Shown here piece by piece: positions 31,586-39,761 of a stretch of 64,000 nt of DNA (its first letter is position 1; the number at the start of each line of letters is the position of its first letter). The position numbers were made by a program, and so were the translations under genes. The stretch is from an uncultured Peptococcaceae bacterium. Lineage in GTDB: Bacteria; Bacillota; Peptococcia; Peptococcales; Peptococcaceae. Below the pieces are notes generated by a model. It was not told where the DNA came from, searched no databases, and saw nothing but the letters and a program-made list of their open reading frames with translations. The stretch lies in the NCBI GenBank assembly GCA_910585405.1, contig CAJUDO010000014.1:1-64000 (forward strand), written 5' to 3'.

Positions 31586-33589
31586 ATGACAAAACCAGCT
31601 TACAAAGAGAAATATCCCCATATGTTTGAGCCGTTGGTCATCAAACGGGGAAAACGTGAGGTCGTATTTAATAATCGCGTTATGATGTCTCCGGTAGGCA
31701 TCGTAGCTACTGGCGGCGGCGCTGACAACGGACGCATCAATGCTTTTGGCGTTGATTACTGGACAGGAATTATCCGCGGCGGATTTTCCTCTGTAGCACT
31801 GCCTATGGAGATTCCGGCAGAGGGCGCTCACGCCGGCGTGTTTAACATGGACCCAGAACAAGTCAACTACATGAACATGCATTTACTGCAGCGTTCTGTG
31901 CATGCGTATAACGGCAAAACTTTTGCGGAGCTGATTCATGGTGGTCGCTGTATGGTGGCCAAGAATCTGGAATTGAAAGCTGCCGCAGATTCGGAATATC
32001 AGGGCCGACATGTAAAAGGCATGGACAAGGAGGATATGGAAGAGGTGCTTCAGCTTTGCCGTGAATTTGCCAGTCAAGCCAGACGCTCTGGGTTTGATGG
32101 CATCATGGTACATATGGCCCATGGATGGTTGTTCCATGATTTCCTCTCGCCTATCACCAACACCCGTACCGATGAATTCGGCGGCAGCGTAGAAAACCGT
32201 TGCCGATTCCCAATCATGGCTTTGAAGGCAATTCGCCAAGTCATTGGCGATGATCTGATTATTGAGCTGCGCTTAAATGGTAATGATGAAATGGAAGGCG
32301 GTATTTTGCCCGAGGATGCAGCACAGCAGGTATTGCTGCTGCAGGACTATGTGGATATGATTCACATCACCTGCGGTACCCGTGTAGACGTAACCAGCCG
32401 TCCCAAAATGCATCCGACCAATTATTGTCCGACAGAGCACAATGCTTACGCCAGCGAAATTATCAAAAAGACACCGGGCGTACACATTCCTATTGGTGTG
32501 GTAGGTGCAATCAGTGATCCGGAGCGGACAGAAAAGCTGCTGGCCGATGGCAAGGCGGATTATGTATTGATGGCGCGGGCTGCCATTGCCGATAATAACT
32601 GGGTCAATAAAGTAAAAGAAGGCCGTGAGGAGGATATTCGTCCTTGTCTGCGCTGCCTGTACTGCTTAGACCATGGCCGCAGAAAAGCTAAGGTGAGCGG
32701 GAAAGAGCTGGCTATGGCCGCAGAAGTGAGTTTTGACCGCCGCTGTGTGGTCAATCCATTGTCCATGCAGGGCATCAGCAAAAAAATGTTTCCTGCTCCG
32801 CTGCGCAGCAAAAAAGTAGCTGTCATCGGTGGTGGCGTGGCTGGTATGAATGCAGCTTTGAGTGCTGCCGATCGCGGTCATGACGTTACCATCTTTGAAA
32901 AATCCGAAAAACTGGGCGGGCAGGCTTTGCTCTCCGACGTGATGTGGTTCAAAAAGGAAATGAAAGCCTACCATGAATGGCTGGAACGGCAGGTAAGAAA
33001 GCATCCTCGTATCAAATTGATGATGCATACAGAAGCAACTCCAGAGATGATTTCAGATCTAGATCCAGACGCGGCGATTATTGCGGTCGGTGCAGAGCAG
33101 ATTGTACCGCCTATCCCCGGTGTGGAAAAAGCAGTTATGGCTTTTGATGTATTCGGCAATGAAGACCAGCTAGGTAAAAAGGTAGCTATTATCGGCGGCG
33201 GTGATATTGGCTGCGAGCTGTCTATTCATTTATCCGGTTTGGGTCATGAATGCGCTGTGATTGAAATGAGCCATTATCAGGCTGGCAACGCTGAATTGAC
33301 AGAGCGGATGTCCATTTTGCAATGGATGGAAAAGGAACATGTCAATACGCTTCTGGATACCCAGGCACTGGAAATCACGGATACTGGTGTGCGCATCAAA
33401 AATGCTGACGGGGAATCTATGTTGGAAGCAGATAGCGTAATTATCTGTACAGGCACTAGAGCTTTGACAAACATCAGAGATACTTTCCGCGATGTGGCTT
33501 TTGATGTCATCAACATTGGGGACTGCAAAAAGGCTTCTAATATGCAGCATGCTATTGAAAGCGGATTCGATGCAGGATATATTCTCTAA
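31586..33589 (+). CDS. Ene-reductase-type FMN/4Fe-4S/FAD oxidoreductase, paralogue A
   Basis: This 667-residue enzyme has the 2-enoate reductase / 2,4-dienoyl-CoA reductase architecture: an N-terminal FMN barrel (about 1-345; MFEPLVIKR, FLSPITNTRTDEFGGSVENRCRFP), 4Fe-4S cysteines 354, 357, 360 and 387, an FAD motif VIGGGVAG (about 413-420) and an NAD(P) motif IIGGGDIG (about 535-542). The motif HMAHGWLF puts Trp181 where Old Yellow Enzymes have the proton-donating Tyr. Reduction of an activated C=C bond is the likely activity; the substrate is unknown. It has a strong AAAAAGGAG site and a LysR-like promoter element. Confidence 0.87.
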   Translation: MTKPAYKEKYPHMFEPLVIKRGKREVVFNNRVMMSPVGIVATGGGADNGRINAFGVDYWTGIIRGGFSSVALPMEIPAEGAHAGVFNMDPEQVNYMNMHLLQRSVHAYNGKTFAELIHGGRCMVAKNLELKAAADSEYQGRHVKGMDKEDMEEVLQLCREFASQARRSGFDGIMVHMAHGWLFHDFLSPITNTRTDEFGGSVENRCRFPIMALKAIRQVIGDDLIIELRLNGNDEMEGGILPEDAAQQVLLLQDYVDMIHITCGTRVDVTSRPKMHPTNYCPTEHNAYASEIIKKTPGVHIPIGVVGAISDPERTEKLLADGKADYVLMARAAIADNNWVNKVKEGREEDIRPCLRCLYCLDHGRRKAKVSGKELAMAAEVSFDRRCVVNPLSMQGISKKMFPAPLRSKKVAVIGGGVAGMNAALSAADRGHDVTIFEKSEKLGGQALLSDVMWFKKEMKAYHEWLERQVRKHPRIKLMMHTEATPEMISDLDPDAAIIAVGAEQIVPPIPGVEKAVMAFDVFGNEDQLGKKVAIIGGGDIGCELSIHLSGLGHECAVIEMSHYQAGNAELTERMSILQWMEKEHVNTLLDTQALEITDTGVRIKNADGESMLEADSVIICTGTRALTNIRDTFRDVAFDVINIGDCKKASNMQHAIESGFDAGYIL

Positions 33590-33619
33590 ATTTTAATATG
33601 AGGTTTTGAAAAACAGAGA

Positions 33620-33668
33620 GGACTATCATGGGGAGCGAGTATGCGCAGATTATCGTGATAGTTCTTTT
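33620..33668 (+). terminator. Probable terminator after paralogue A
   Basis: A nine-base stem with one wobble pair (33620-33628 with 33656-33664) is followed by TTTTG. The loop is long (27 bases) but can fold. Confidence 0.5.
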
Positions 33669-33761
33669 GTTTTTGTGTTAAAATGAGAAGTATGATATGA
33701 TAAAAAATTGAAATGGGCGAAACCATATGAGTATAAAATTTTCTGGAAAGAAGGGATGTTT

Positions 33762-34709
33762 ATGCGCTTAGAACAGTTGAAATATCTGATAGAGGTTGCC
33801 AATTGCAAATCCATTAATAAAGCTGCGCAAAATTTGTATATCACCCAGCCGGCTTTGAGTATCGCCATCAATTCACTGGAGGAGGAATTGCAGTATCCGC
33901 TGCTGAAACGCACCAAAAAAGGTGTGCTTCTGACAGAGGACGGTGCCCGTGTGCTACAGGAGGCCCAAATGGTGTTGAATACCATCCAGAATTGGTACTT
34001 GGCCAAATCCGAGCAGGAATATGAATTGGATGGTGTGGTGCATATTCAGGCCATTCCTTCTATCTGCGTGGCTATGTCCAACACCTTAATTTTTGAGTTG
34101 CAGAAAAAATATCCCAAACTATCGGTGTTCCTCCACGAAAAAACACCGCAGCATATGGTGGAAACCATTGCCAACGGTGCGGTGAATATAGGAATCGTAT
34201 CCTATTTGCAGGACAAGGAGAAAAAGCTGCTGCAAAAGGCAGAACAAAATGATTTACATGCGGAGAAACTGGCGGAGGATGAACGATGCATTATGCTGAG
34301 CGCCAAAAATCCCCTTTCCCAAAAAGAAATATTGACGAAAGAAGATTTGAGCCAGCTGACCTTGGCATATTATTCTGACTTGACAGATAATATCTCTGAA
34401 TTTTATCGGAAATTTTTTAATCCAGAGCGTTGTTTCCGCTTAAACAGCCGGGAAAGCATTTTGCAGCTAGTGGCTGAAGATGGTGCCGCCGCGGTATTTC
34501 CAGAAAAAACTACAAGAAGCAGTTATTTTATCAAAAACGGTTTGATTCGTCCGGTACCGGCAGAGGACTTGGACACCAAAATTTCGTATTATCTGCTGTA
34601 TCCAGATCTGAAAACCATGTCGGTCAATGAAATCCGCATGCTGGATATTATCCGCGAGCAGTTTTCCTGCTGCCTGACAGAGGGCAGAGGCTGCGATTGT
34701 GATGTATAG
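33762..34709 (+). CDS. LysR-family regulator between the ene-reductase paralogues
   Basis: This 315-residue regulator has a typical N-terminal helix-turn-helix (MRLEQLKYLIEVANCKSINKAAQNLYITQPALSIAINSLEEEL) and a C-terminal effector domain. ATG 33762 sits at normal distance from GAAGGG; the longer frame is rejected. It lies in the same direction between the two paralogous oxidoreductases, both preceded by the same LysR-like element, so it is the best candidate for their common activator. Confidence 0.9.
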   Translation: MRLEQLKYLIEVANCKSINKAAQNLYITQPALSIAINSLEEELQYPLLKRTKKGVLLTEDGARVLQEAQMVLNTIQNWYLAKSEQEYELDGVVHIQAIPSICVAMSNTLIFELQKKYPKLSVFLHEKTPQHMVETIANGAVNIGIVSYLQDKEKKLLQKAEQNDLHAEKLAEDERCIMLSAKNPLSQKEILTKEDLSQLTLAYYSDLTDNISEFYRKFFNPERCFRLNSRESILQLVAEDGAAAVFPEKTTRSSYFIKNGLIRPVPAEDLDTKISYYLLYPDLKTMSVNEIRMLDIIREQFSCCLTEGRGCDCDV

Positions 34710-34793
34710 AGGTGCATTATGAATGTATCATATTGTGTACCAGTGGCAATTATTATAGAAAAACGGCGATTCCTGTACAAATTTGTGTGAAAG

Positions 34794-34864
34794 GTTATAA
34801 AAGTTACTGAATAATGCACTATAAAAAATGAAACTTATGCAAACTAATGATATTGTGCTATGCT
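34794..34864 (+). promoter_or_regulatory. Shared 71-base promoter element, copy B
   Basis: Counterpart of 31462-31532: GTTATAAAAGTTACTGAATAA, then CTATAAAAA, then -35 TTATGC (34835-34840) and -10 TATGCT (34859-34864), spacing 18. It lies about 150 bases before the second paralogue. The remaining leader up to 35016 shows no clear structure. Confidence 0.65.
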
Positions 34865-35016
34865 ATATATAAATAATGAAAATATAAAGAGAAACCCGGG
34901 ACAGTATCAATATCTTTTCATTTCAAACTCAAACTTTGAACGCTGTCTGCCTTTGGCAGGCGGCGCAAACAGAGATACCTTGCTTGTATGTGAAATTAAA
35001 AAAGGGAGCGAATGAA

Positions 35017-37008
35017 ATGAAACCAACCTATAAAGAAAAGTATCCGCATCTGTTTGAACCCATGTATGTAGGAAAAAACAAAGTCCGTTTTAATAATCGT
35101 GCCTGTATGGCGCCCATCGGCTCTATTGCCACCGGCGGCGGGGAAAGCAGCGAAGGCCGCATTACTCAAAATGGGATCGACCAGGCGATGAATTATATCC
35201 GCGGTGGATTTTCCACTGTGGCATTGCCTATGGAAGTGCCCATTGACGGCGGCCATGAACATATGTTTAACTTAAATCCCAAAACCTGTAACCAGATGAA
35301 TTTTCACCTGCTGCAGCGCTCCGTACATGCCTACAGAGGCTTGACCTTCGCCGAACTGCTGCACTGCGGGCCGTTTGTCAATCTGCCCGATTATCCCAGA
35401 CTGGGCGCCGATACCTATGTGACCAGCGGGTATCAGGTAAAAGCAGCCACATTGGAGGATATGAAAGGCATTTGCGATTTATTTGCCCAGTATGCTGTGT
35501 GGGCTAAGATTGCTAGATTTGACGGTCTGATGATTCACATGGCACATGGCTGGCTGTTTAATCAATTTTTATCGCCGCTGACCAACCACCGCACCGACGA
35601 ATTCGGCGGCAGTGTGGAAAACCGTTGCCGTTTCCCCATGATGGTCTTGAAAGCAATCCGCGATGCAGTGGGTGACGATTTGTTAATCGAGCTGCGCTTG
35701 AACGGCAATGATGAAGTAGAAGGCGGCATTCTGCCTGAGGATGCGGCTCAGCAGGTGCTTCTGCTTCAGGAATATGCTGATATGATTCACATTACCTGCG
35801 GACATCGTGTAGATGCGCTGTCCCGTCCCAAACAGCATCCCAGCAATTTCTTCCCCATGGCGCACAATGCCTATGCCAGCGAAATTGTCAAGAACACTCC
35901 TGGCGTGAAGATTCCTATCGGCGTAGTAGGCGCTGTGTATACGCCGGAAGTAGCCGAAGAAATCTTAGCAAAAGGGCAGGCAGATTATATTTTGATGGCC
36001 CGTTCTGCTATGGCGGATCCGGAAATCATCAAAAAAGCAAAAGAAGGCAGAGAAGATGAGATTCGTCCTTGTCTGCGCTGCAACTACTGCATGGATCACG
36101 GCCGTCGGGAAGCGCTGACCACCGAATTACACTTGTTGAGCCATCCCAGCTATGATCGCCATTGTGCGACCAATCCGTTGGCCTTCCAGAGCTTGTCTAA
36201 GCGGGATTTCCCGCCAGCAGAACGGGTAAAACGGGTTGCAGTTATCGGCGGCGGCGTAGCCGGTATGGAAGCGGCCATCAGTGCGGCTGATCGGGGGCAC
36301 GAGGTCGTTCTGTACGAAAAAACTAACAAACTGGGTGGTCAGGCATTGTTATCCGACGTCATGCCATTCAAAAAGGAAATGAAGCTGTTCCATGAATATT
36401 TGGAGCGGCAGGTGAAAAAACGCCGCAATATTGTGGTGATGATGAATACCACTGCAACCCGCGATATGATTGACGAGCTGGACCCTGACGCTGTGATTGT
36501 AGCAGTCGGTGCAGAGCAGATTGTGCCGAAGATTCCTGGTGTAGAAAAGGCCACGATGTCCTTTGATGTGTTTGGCAACGAAGATAAAGTTGGCCACAAG
36601 GTTCTGATTGTGGGCGGCGGCGATATCGGCGTTGAGCTGGGGATTCATCTGAATCAGCTGGGCCATGAAAGCACCATCGTGGAAATGGGCCATTTTATCG
36701 CGCCAAAAGCACAACTCACCGAGCGGATTTCCTATCTGGAAGTGATAGAGCAGGAAAATGTTGCGACTATGGTAGATACTGCCTGTGTGGAAATCACCGA
36801 CAAAGGCGCTTATGTAGAAAATGCAGACGGCAAACAGTTTATCGAAGCAGACACCGTGATTATCTGCGTAGGCACCAAAGCTTTGGCAGAAGAACGGGAT
36901 AAATTTATTGACGTAGCCTTTGACGTGATTAACGTCGGCGACTGCGTAAAAGCCTCCAGCATTGTGCATGCCGTACACACCGGCTTTGACGCTGGCTTGA
37001 CAATTTAG
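35017..37008 (+). CDS. Ene-reductase-type FMN/4Fe-4S/FAD oxidoreductase, paralogue B
   Basis: This 663-residue paralogue of the gene at 31586 has the same domain order: FMN barrel, 4Fe-4S cysteines 352, 355, 358 and 383, FAD motif VIGGGVAG (about 409-416) and NAD(P) motif IVGGGDIG. Trp179 in HMAHGWLF again replaces the usual Tyr. Differences cluster in the barrel loops (LLHCGPFVNLPDYPRLGADTY against LIHGGRCMVAKNLELKAAADS), suggesting distinct substrates or assembly as a heteromer. ATG 35017 follows AAAGGGAGCGA; the 27-residue upstream extension is rejected. Confidence 0.87.
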   Translation: MKPTYKEKYPHLFEPMYVGKNKVRFNNRACMAPIGSIATGGGESSEGRITQNGIDQAMNYIRGGFSTVALPMEVPIDGGHEHMFNLNPKTCNQMNFHLLQRSVHAYRGLTFAELLHCGPFVNLPDYPRLGADTYVTSGYQVKAATLEDMKGICDLFAQYAVWAKIARFDGLMIHMAHGWLFNQFLSPLTNHRTDEFGGSVENRCRFPMMVLKAIRDAVGDDLLIELRLNGNDEVEGGILPEDAAQQVLLLQEYADMIHITCGHRVDALSRPKQHPSNFFPMAHNAYASEIVKNTPGVKIPIGVVGAVYTPEVAEEILAKGQADYILMARSAMADPEIIKKAKEGREDEIRPCLRCNYCMDHGRREALTTELHLLSHPSYDRHCATNPLAFQSLSKRDFPPAERVKRVAVIGGGVAGMEAAISAADRGHEVVLYEKTNKLGGQALLSDVMPFKKEMKLFHEYLERQVKKRRNIVVMMNTTATRDMIDELDPDAVIVAVGAEQIVPKIPGVEKATMSFDVFGNEDKVGHKVLIVGGGDIGVELGIHLNQLGHESTIVEMGHFIAPKAQLTERISYLEVIEQENVATMVDTACVEITDKGAYVENADGKQFIEADTVIICVGTKALAEERDKFIDVAFDVINVGDCVKASSIVHAVHTGFDAGLTI

Positions 37009-37029
37009 AACATTTTTGCGACAGTGAAA

Positions 37030-37086
37030 AACCAGCCATACTGCACCGAGAACATCGGATTGGCGCAGCATGGCTGGTTATTTTTT
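37030..37086 (+). terminator. Terminator after paralogue B
   Basis: AACCAGCCAT (37030-37039) pairs with ATGGCTGGTT (37070-37079), and a T run follows. A CTGC/GCAG pairing extends it inside. Confidence 0.75.
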
Positions 37087-37171
37087 ATGCATAAGGATAG
37101 CGTAGAAAAATGTTTCACTTTTGAAAAGTAGTTTTCATGCGCAACTCTGGCGAGATCTTCATTTTTGCAGT

Positions 37172-37795
37172 CTATAGAGTGGGTTCCTCGGTCAAGGGCT
37201 TCAACGATAAGATGATACTTTTATTTTTGTCCAGCATCATTTCACATTGCCAGGTAAAGTCAGGGGAGTTATTCCACAGTGTATCACGGAAGCACACAGA
37301 CAGTGTCGCTGTCAGTGGTTCTTCAAGGGGAAGTAAATCCTGTGCCTGCACATCTGTGTGACCAGACTGTTCAAGCATTTCCACATATCTATTACCGGGC
37401 AGGCCCTGCACCTGATAGTTCACAATCTTTCGCAGTCCATCCTCTTTTTGATAGAGTAACGAAAATTGGGTGCGCAGCGCAACGTATAGTTCTTCCTGAG
37501 CAGTCTTTCTGTCTGATTGCAGTATCACATAATCAATATTACCTGTGATATGATACAAACCATCTTCGTCAATTTCGTATTCAGTCAGATAGATGTGCGC
37601 GCCTGTATGTTTATCAAACCGTATCAATTGCTCTTTTCCTAAATAGAGCGGCTCCGAGATAACCCCTTCTTGCATTTTTTCGTTTCCTACGGAAAATTCG
37701 CTTACTTTCGATTGAGAATAACAGGAAGTCATGGTTAATGCAATCACAATAAAAGTGATGATAGGGTACAAAATTTTTCTTGTCTTGCTATGCAT
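37172..37795 (-). CDS. Uncharacterised lipoprotein
   Basis: This 207-residue exported protein has a basic N-terminus, a hydrophobic helix and a lipobox ending TMTSC. The mature part is mostly beta-type with regular Tyr/Ile strands (GLYHITGNIDYVILQ) and an acidic middle. GGAGGTGGAG provides a strong ribosome site. It is monocistronic between the paralogue B terminator and rpsT. I recognise no family. Confidence 0.65.
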   Translation of the reverse strand: MHSKTRKILYPIITFIVIALTMTSCYSQSKVSEFSVGNEKMQEGVISEPLYLGKEQLIRFDKHTGAHIYLTEYEIDEDGLYHITGNIDYVILQSDRKTAQEELYVALRTQFSLLYQKEDGLRKIVNYQVQGLPGNRYVEMLEQSGHTDVQAQDLLPLEEPLTATLSVCFRDTLWNNSPDFTWQCEMMLDKNKSIILSLKPLTEEPTL

Positions 37796-38004
37796 AGCTT
37801 CTCCACCTCCACCTATATCGTAACATATCCAGTATGATGTTTGAATAATTTTTTGTATAAACGTGAAACATTTGCAAAATTGAAGACAGTAACACTGTGC
37901 AGCAAATTGGTGCAGAGTTCGTCATTTACAGATACGAAGTATTTTATCAATTTGGGATAGTATCTTTTTATTATCGTATCACGTATTCTATTTTGCAAAA
38001 AAAG

Positions 38005-38060
38005 AAGGAACGCTGCAAAACCGAGAGAGTTCAGAAACTTTCTGTTTTGCGGCGTTCCTT
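38005..38060 (-). terminator. Terminator of rpsT
   Basis: A 17-bp stem with one wobble pair (AAGGAACGCTGCAAAAC with GTTTTGCGGCGTTCCTT) is flanked by A and T runs, just downstream of rpsT on the minus strand. Confidence 0.88.
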
Positions 38061-38080
38061 TTTATGTGCAGCAGAGCTGA

Positions 38081-38341
38081 CTACATTGCATTGACCATTT
38101 TTGTTAAACGAGATTTTTTGTTCGCTGCGTTGTTTTTATGCAGAATCCCTTTGGATGCTGCTTTGTCAATTGTCTGTACAGCAACCTTTAATGCTGCTTT
38201 TGCTGCTTCTGCGTCGTTTGCTGCGACAGCAGTTTCAACACCTTTGATGGTGGTTTTTACTTTAGACATAGCGCTTTTGTTTCTTAATGTGCGCACTTTA
38301 GCGATTTGGGCACGCTTAGCTGCAGATTTGATGTTAGCCAA
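38081..38341 (-). CDS. rpsT: 30S ribosomal protein S20
   Basis: This 86-residue basic helical protein matches S20 from the first residues (ANIKSAAKRAQIAKVRTLRN) to the end (GILHKNNAANKKSRLTKMVNAM). It binds the 5' domain of 16S rRNA early in assembly. The frame extends to a GTG at 38350, but that codon lies inside the ribosome site GGAGGTG (38348-38354); the TTG at 38341, six bases downstream, restores the normal N-terminus. A TTG start is also used by Escherichia coli rpsT, where it is needed for autoregulation. Confidence 0.95.
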   Translation of the reverse strand: MANIKSAAKRAQIAKVRTLRNKSAMSKVKTTIKGVETAVAANDAEAAKAALKVAVQTIDKAASKGILHKNNAANKKSRLTKMVNAM

Positions 38342-38364
38342 GATAGTCACCTCCTTCGGTTAGT

Positions 38365-38397
38365 TCAAAAAAACGGGAACAGGACGGGTTTCCCGTT
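38365..38397 (-). promoter_or_regulatory. Terminator-like hairpin in the rpsT leader
   Basis: On the minus strand AACGGGAA (38397-38390) pairs with TTCCCGTT (38379-38372), then about seven T residues follow. No gene ends upstream of it on this strand, and it lies between the rpsT promoter and ribosome site. It is therefore probably an attenuator controlling S20 synthesis. Confidence 0.6.
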
Positions 38398-38442
38398 GTA
38401 TTTACCATATGCAAAGATTTGCTGGAAAATTTAACAGATAAT

Positions 38443-38471
38443 ATTCTACCATGCAGCAAAAAAAAAAGCAA
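38443..38471 (-). promoter_or_regulatory. Probable rpsT promoter
   Basis: On the minus strand TTGCTT (38466-38471) and TAGAAT (38443-38448) are 17 bases apart; the spacer contains a T run. This would give an rpsT leader of about 95 bases containing the hairpin. Confidence 0.5.
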
Positions 38472-38555
38472 GAATAATCGCTGCAATTCCCGCATATATA
38501 TCAATATAAAAATTTTACAGCATAAAAAATTTACAGCGGAAAAAGGACGAGTATT

Positions 38556-39536
38556 ATGTTTCAAAATTGGCAAGGAAGAGTGCGGCGTGTGTTGCCCTGG
38601 CTTCTTTTGGCGCTGATGCTTTCCGGATGCGGCAGTGGTCTGTGGCAAGCAAGTGGACTGGCTGAGGGGGAGGAGCAACAGTGGGAGCAATGGCTGTTGG
38701 AAGGTTGGAGTTTGGGCGGGCAGGATGGCAGTATGTCGGCTCTGTTGTGGCAATTTTTATGCGGTACGGTGCCTACCAATCCCTATGGGCAGCTTGCCAG
38801 CGGGATGCCGGGTGTGTCAGGTGCAGCGGGACATATCGTAAACGTGGTGACAGAGGAAGAAGCTTTCTATGCGGCGGCGTTAGTGCCGGACCAATGGCAA
38901 CATCGCTTTGAGAAGGTAAAGGAGCTGACGGTGTCGGAGGATGTGCAGGTGATTCTCTACCACACTCATAATGCGGAAACCTATGTGCCTGATGCCGGTG
39001 TGAGTAAGGTGAATGGACAAAACGGCGGTGTGGTACAGGCTGCCGATGTGTTTCAGGCGGCACTGCAGCAGAAGTATGGCATTCGCACGGTGCACAATAC
39101 GACGCTGCATGATTATCCCAACTGGAATCGAGCCTATCAGAATTCTTTGATTACAGTACAGCAGCTGCTGCAGGCTAATCCTAATGTGAAAGCAGTGTTT
39201 GATATTCATCGCGACGCTGGATTTACATCGAAAAAGCCTACGACTACGATGATCAACGGCAAGAGCGCGGCGCGCATCATGCTGGTGATTGGGGGCAATC
39301 ATGAAAACTGGCAGGAAAATCTGGCCTTTGCCCGACAGCTGGAAACAAAATGTAATGAGCTATATCCGGGACTTTTGCGGGATCATATTCATATTCGAGA
39401 GACTGGACGCTACAATCAGCAGGCCAATGGGCATAGTGTGTTGTTGGAAATCGGTTCAGACCTCAATACACAGGAAGAAGCAAATTATGCATTGGAATGC
39501 TTTGCGCAAGTTGTCTATGAAGTACTGCAAACATAG
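38556..39536 (+). CDS. spoIIP: Stage II sporulation protein P homologue
   Basis: This 326-residue exported cell-wall hydrolase is of the SpoIIP type, which with SpoIID/SpoIIM thins septal peptidoglycan during engulfment. Family motifs are ILYHTHNAETYVP (about 133-145), FDIHRDA (about 215-221) and the C-terminal LLEIGSDLNTQEEA. The N-terminus ends in LMLSGC, a lipobox-like sequence, instead of a plain membrane anchor. It is divergent from rpsT. It indicates an endospore-forming ancestry. Confidence 0.88.
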   Translation: MFQNWQGRVRRVLPWLLLALMLSGCGSGLWQASGLAEGEEQQWEQWLLEGWSLGGQDGSMSALLWQFLCGTVPTNPYGQLASGMPGVSGAAGHIVNVVTEEEAFYAAALVPDQWQHRFEKVKELTVSEDVQVILYHTHNAETYVPDAGVSKVNGQNGGVVQAADVFQAALQQKYGIRTVHNTTLHDYPNWNRAYQNSLITVQQLLQANPNVKAVFDIHRDAGFTSKKPTTTMINGKSAARIMLVIGGNHENWQENLAFARQLETKCNELYPGLLRDHIHIRETGRYNQQANGHSVLLEIGSDLNTQEEANYALECFAQVVYEVLQT

Positions 39537-39662
39537 GATAGGAAAGGTTTTGCCGGTTTGCTTGTGGGAGAACGGCGATGAATATAATTTCATTGCTGTT
39601 TTTTCTATATATCTTCTATATATAATATATAAAAAATTGTCTGAAAAAATGAAAAAAAAGCA

Positions 39663-39690
39663 TTGCAAAAGACAAAAAAACATGTATTAT
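39663..39690 (+). promoter_or_regulatory. Possible promoter of the livK-like gene
   Basis: TTGCAA (39663-39668) and TATTAT (39685-39690) are 16 bases apart, about 70 bases before the gene. Confidence 0.4.
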
Positions 39691-39761
39691 ATAATACAAG
39701 ATACTTTTCACGACAGATATAGTACAGAAAAGTGTATGACAATTTTAAGGGGGAAAATCTC

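Noticed and set aside
37897..38363. Plus-strand frames opposite rpsT and its terminator
   Set aside because: Antisense to a certain ribosomal protein gene and its hairpin.
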